From contig LSSN01000083.1 of the NCBI GenBank assembly GCA_001970855.1, forward strand, positions 1 through 33,696: a DNA stretch of 33,696 nt, read 5' to 3'. Every line of letters starts with the position of its first letter. The stretch's first letter is position 1. The notes under the pieces are model-generated. The model worked only from the letters and a program-made list of their open reading frames with translations, searched no databases and was not told the origin of the DNA. Origin of the DNA: Smittium culicis. Lineage: Eukaryota; Kickxellomycota; Harpellomycetes; Harpellales; Legeriomycetaceae. A program made the position numbers and the translations under genes. Of the stretch, positions 32,045 to 33,696 are shown piece by piece.

Positions 32045-32690
32045 TAAGCAAAAAATAATTCGAGCCAATGGAATAATGAAATTTTTGGTATGTGTTCTTA
32101 GTAATTATAATAGGCAGGCTAGAGAATTTTTTTCAAATCTATTTAGAGAGAAAGTAATAATGAGCCATTAAGATGATGCAATGCCATTATTTGGTAAAGT
32201 AAGAGCCTTGATTAGAGAAAATGATAGAACTTTAATAAAATCATTGGTATTTGAATTTAAAATATTAATGATTTTCAGCCTAAAAAATAGAGCTAAGTAA
32301 TAGAAAACGCCGAGTTAGAAAATAAGCAAGTTAAGGCGTGTGTAGAATAATGATCAGATTGGATAAGCGGAAAGGTTTGGTTGATGAAAAGTGCGAATTT
32401 ATATGCTTGTTAAATTCAACAATAACTATAAATTCGAATTTTGTAGGAGTGCAGAGACCCTAATACGGCTATATCACGATACCCGTGTAAGGCTCGGGAT
32501 TCTCGATAAAATGGCGTTAGAGGGGGGGCGGGGAAGTGAAGCGTCTTTAAAACTAAGTGAATGGGAGTACAGAGGAGATTTAAGTTAGATATTGGATGTT
32601 TGGTCAAAAAGCCGGAGAGGAAACTACTAATAAGGGAGTAGAAAAAGTATCTTCACCAATCAGGTAACACTCTTTTGCTTATACTTTGTA
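32045..32690 (+). pseudogene. Decayed reading frame, family unknown
   Basis: One plus-strand frame stays protein-like over about 215 codons despite several stops. It has NRQAREFFSNLFREK and KVRALIRENDRTLIKSLVFE early, a worn middle with stops (about 32295-32385), then a 66-codon open part with IRLYHDTRVRLGILDKMALE and LSEWEYRGDLS, a stop, and a short remainder. GC rises sharply around 32450-32560. It ends about 200 bp before the reductase gene. I do not recognise the family; a transposon relic is most likely given the setting. Confidence 0.4.
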
Positions 32691-32775
32691 GTTGCTACAA
32701 CGATTCAATCCTGGCTAGTCTGTGTTTTCTTATTATATAGAAAAATAATGTTATTTCACTTTTAGACCCAATTTG

Positions 32776-32782
32776 TATAAAA
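32776..32782 (+). promoter_or_regulatory. TATA box of the enoyl reductase gene
   Basis: TATAAAA lies about 120 bp upstream of the ATG at 32899. Confidence 0.5.
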
Positions 32783-32898
32783 CAGCGCAGGTTCCAACTC
32801 AATCTAATATTGATATCTTCCATTGCCTAAAATCAAAATAATTAGTATTATACTCTTTTCTAAATATCATATCTTCTACTAAAGTAACTTGTAAAAAA

Positions 32899-33696
32899 AT
32901 GTCCAGCTCAGAACAAATCAAATCAACTGCTATTGTTATGAAAGAGCATGGCGAACCCTCTGAAGTCTTATCGTATGCTATTAACTAAAAATTAAACTTA
33001 CAAACATTTTAACTATATAAAAATTTCTTGTATATATAGCAAGCAATCTATGTATATTTATATATTATCTCTAATCTGAACAATCTTTTATAAACTTTAT
33101 TTTAGAGGCCATGAAATAGTTTTCAATTCAGTTCCAGAAGATTCTGTACTAGTAGAAATGATCTTGGCTTCGGTTAACCCTTCCGACAAAAGCCGCATTA
33201 AGGGAGTTTACCCAACATCAATCCCACAAATCGATTTCCATTTGAGCTCTGACTCTTCCAAAACTGTAAACGGAACTTTATCTGGAAACGAAGGTGTAGG
33301 CAGAGTTCTCAAGCTAGGAAGCAGCGTTTCAAAAGACATTAATAATGTTGAAATCCATGAAGGCGATTGGGTCATCCCATTTAACTATGGAAGTCTTGGC
33401 TCCTGGGCAACTAAAATCGTTATTGAATCGAAGAACTTGGTGGTTGTCAAAAACAGAGAAGGTTTGACTCCAGATGATTGCTGCTCAATCAAGGTCAATG
33501 CCTTGACTTCATACCGCATGCTAAAAGATATCGTTGAATTGAATAAAGGTGACTATGTAATCCAAAACGGTGCCAACAGTGGCGCTGGCCAATACCTGAT
33601 CCAATTTGCTCGCATGATGGGATACAGAACCATCAACGTTATCAGAGACCGTGCAAACTTCAATGAAACCGCTGACTTTTTACGCAGCTTAGGAGC
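32899..33696 (+). CDS. ETR1: Enoyl-[acyl-carrier-protein] reductase, Etr1/MECR type (5' part, two exons, runs off the window)
   Basis: Predicted exons are 32899-32972 and 33106 to the window edge (221 complete residues). The intron (32973-33105) has GTATGC and TTTAG borders and a CTAAT branch-like site; reading through it hits TAA within a few codons. Family marks: NPSD at residues 49-52, then GVYP at 58-61 whose Tyr60 is the catalytic position in Etr1/MECR, GNEGVG at 85-90, and the Rossmann NADPH motif QNGANSGAGQ at 178-187 followed by INVIRDR (201-207). The enzyme reduces trans-2-enoyl thioesters with NADPH in mitochondrial fatty acid synthesis. The N-terminus is short and acidic/polar (MSSSEQIKST) and does not look like a mitochondrial presequence. 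No in-frame ATG lies between it and an upstream TAA at 32839, so an upstream exon, a second targeting route or a cytosolic paralogue are all possible. The C-terminal part is outside the window. Confidence 0.9.

Noticed and set aside
1..33696. CRISPR arrays, operons, riboswitches and other prokaryotic systems
   Set aside because: No regularly spaced repeats were seen, and introns, TATA boxes and gene families show eukaryotic DNA.

Overview
This is an AT-rich eukaryotic window. The genes have spliceosomal introns of 130, 133 and 171 bp with GT..AG borders and CTAAT or TACTAAT branch-like sites, TATA boxes and AATAAA signals, and no bacterial operon signals. The gene families (a Dal5-type transporter with fungal signatures, an omega/lambda-like glutathione S-transferase and an Etr1-type enoyl reductase) point to a fungus. 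The low GC, long gene-poor stretches and mix of decayed LINE and tyrosine-recombinase retroelements would fit an early-diverging lineage such as Harpellales gut fungi. That placement is an inference from pattern recognition, not a demonstrated one.

Layout. 1-250 is a decayed LINE-like fragment. 475-2242 (minus) is a three-exon transporter gene of the anion:cation symporter (allantoate/nicotinate permease) family. About 2.2-14.5 kb is a very AT-rich gene desert. It holds one ~199 bp MITE-like element, microsatellites, a 39 bp tandem repeat and two islands of decayed coding sequence (6.2-6.6 kb and 7.84-8.25 kb). 14.48-15.27 kb is a decayed LINE fragment (C-terminal zinc finger plus an RT-like piece). 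A run of 203 Ns (15605-15807) is flanked by a 749 bp duplication with one mismatch. Its geometry is that of two contig ends that overlap and were never merged. The glutathione S-transferase gene (16438-17121, minus) is therefore complete once and partly repeated once as an artefact.

17.8-19.1 kb holds four more copies of the ~200 bp TTAA-flanked element, one inserted inside another. 20057-20422 (plus) is a small predicted secreted protein. 20.94-21.43 kb is a second LINE 3' end in the opposite orientation. 23.06-27.0 kb and about 28.4-31.25 kb are two badly decayed retroelements, both on the minus strand. The order is gag-like, reverse transcriptase, RNase H, tyrosine recombinase in the first; the second has the same order but lacks a recognisable recombinase catalytic end. 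This is a DIRS-type architecture. Another MITE copy lies at 31.6 kb, an unrecognised decayed reading frame at 32.05-32.69 kb, and the 5' part of an Etr1/MECR-like enoyl thioester reductase gene runs off the right edge (32899-33696, plus).

The intact genes do not form an evident pathway: a plasma-membrane transporter, a cytosolic redox enzyme, a secreted protein and an NADPH-dependent reductase. The main biology in the window is layered mobile-element invasion and decay. The most distinctive structures are the TTAA-specific MITE family with its nested insertion and the two DIRS-like relics.
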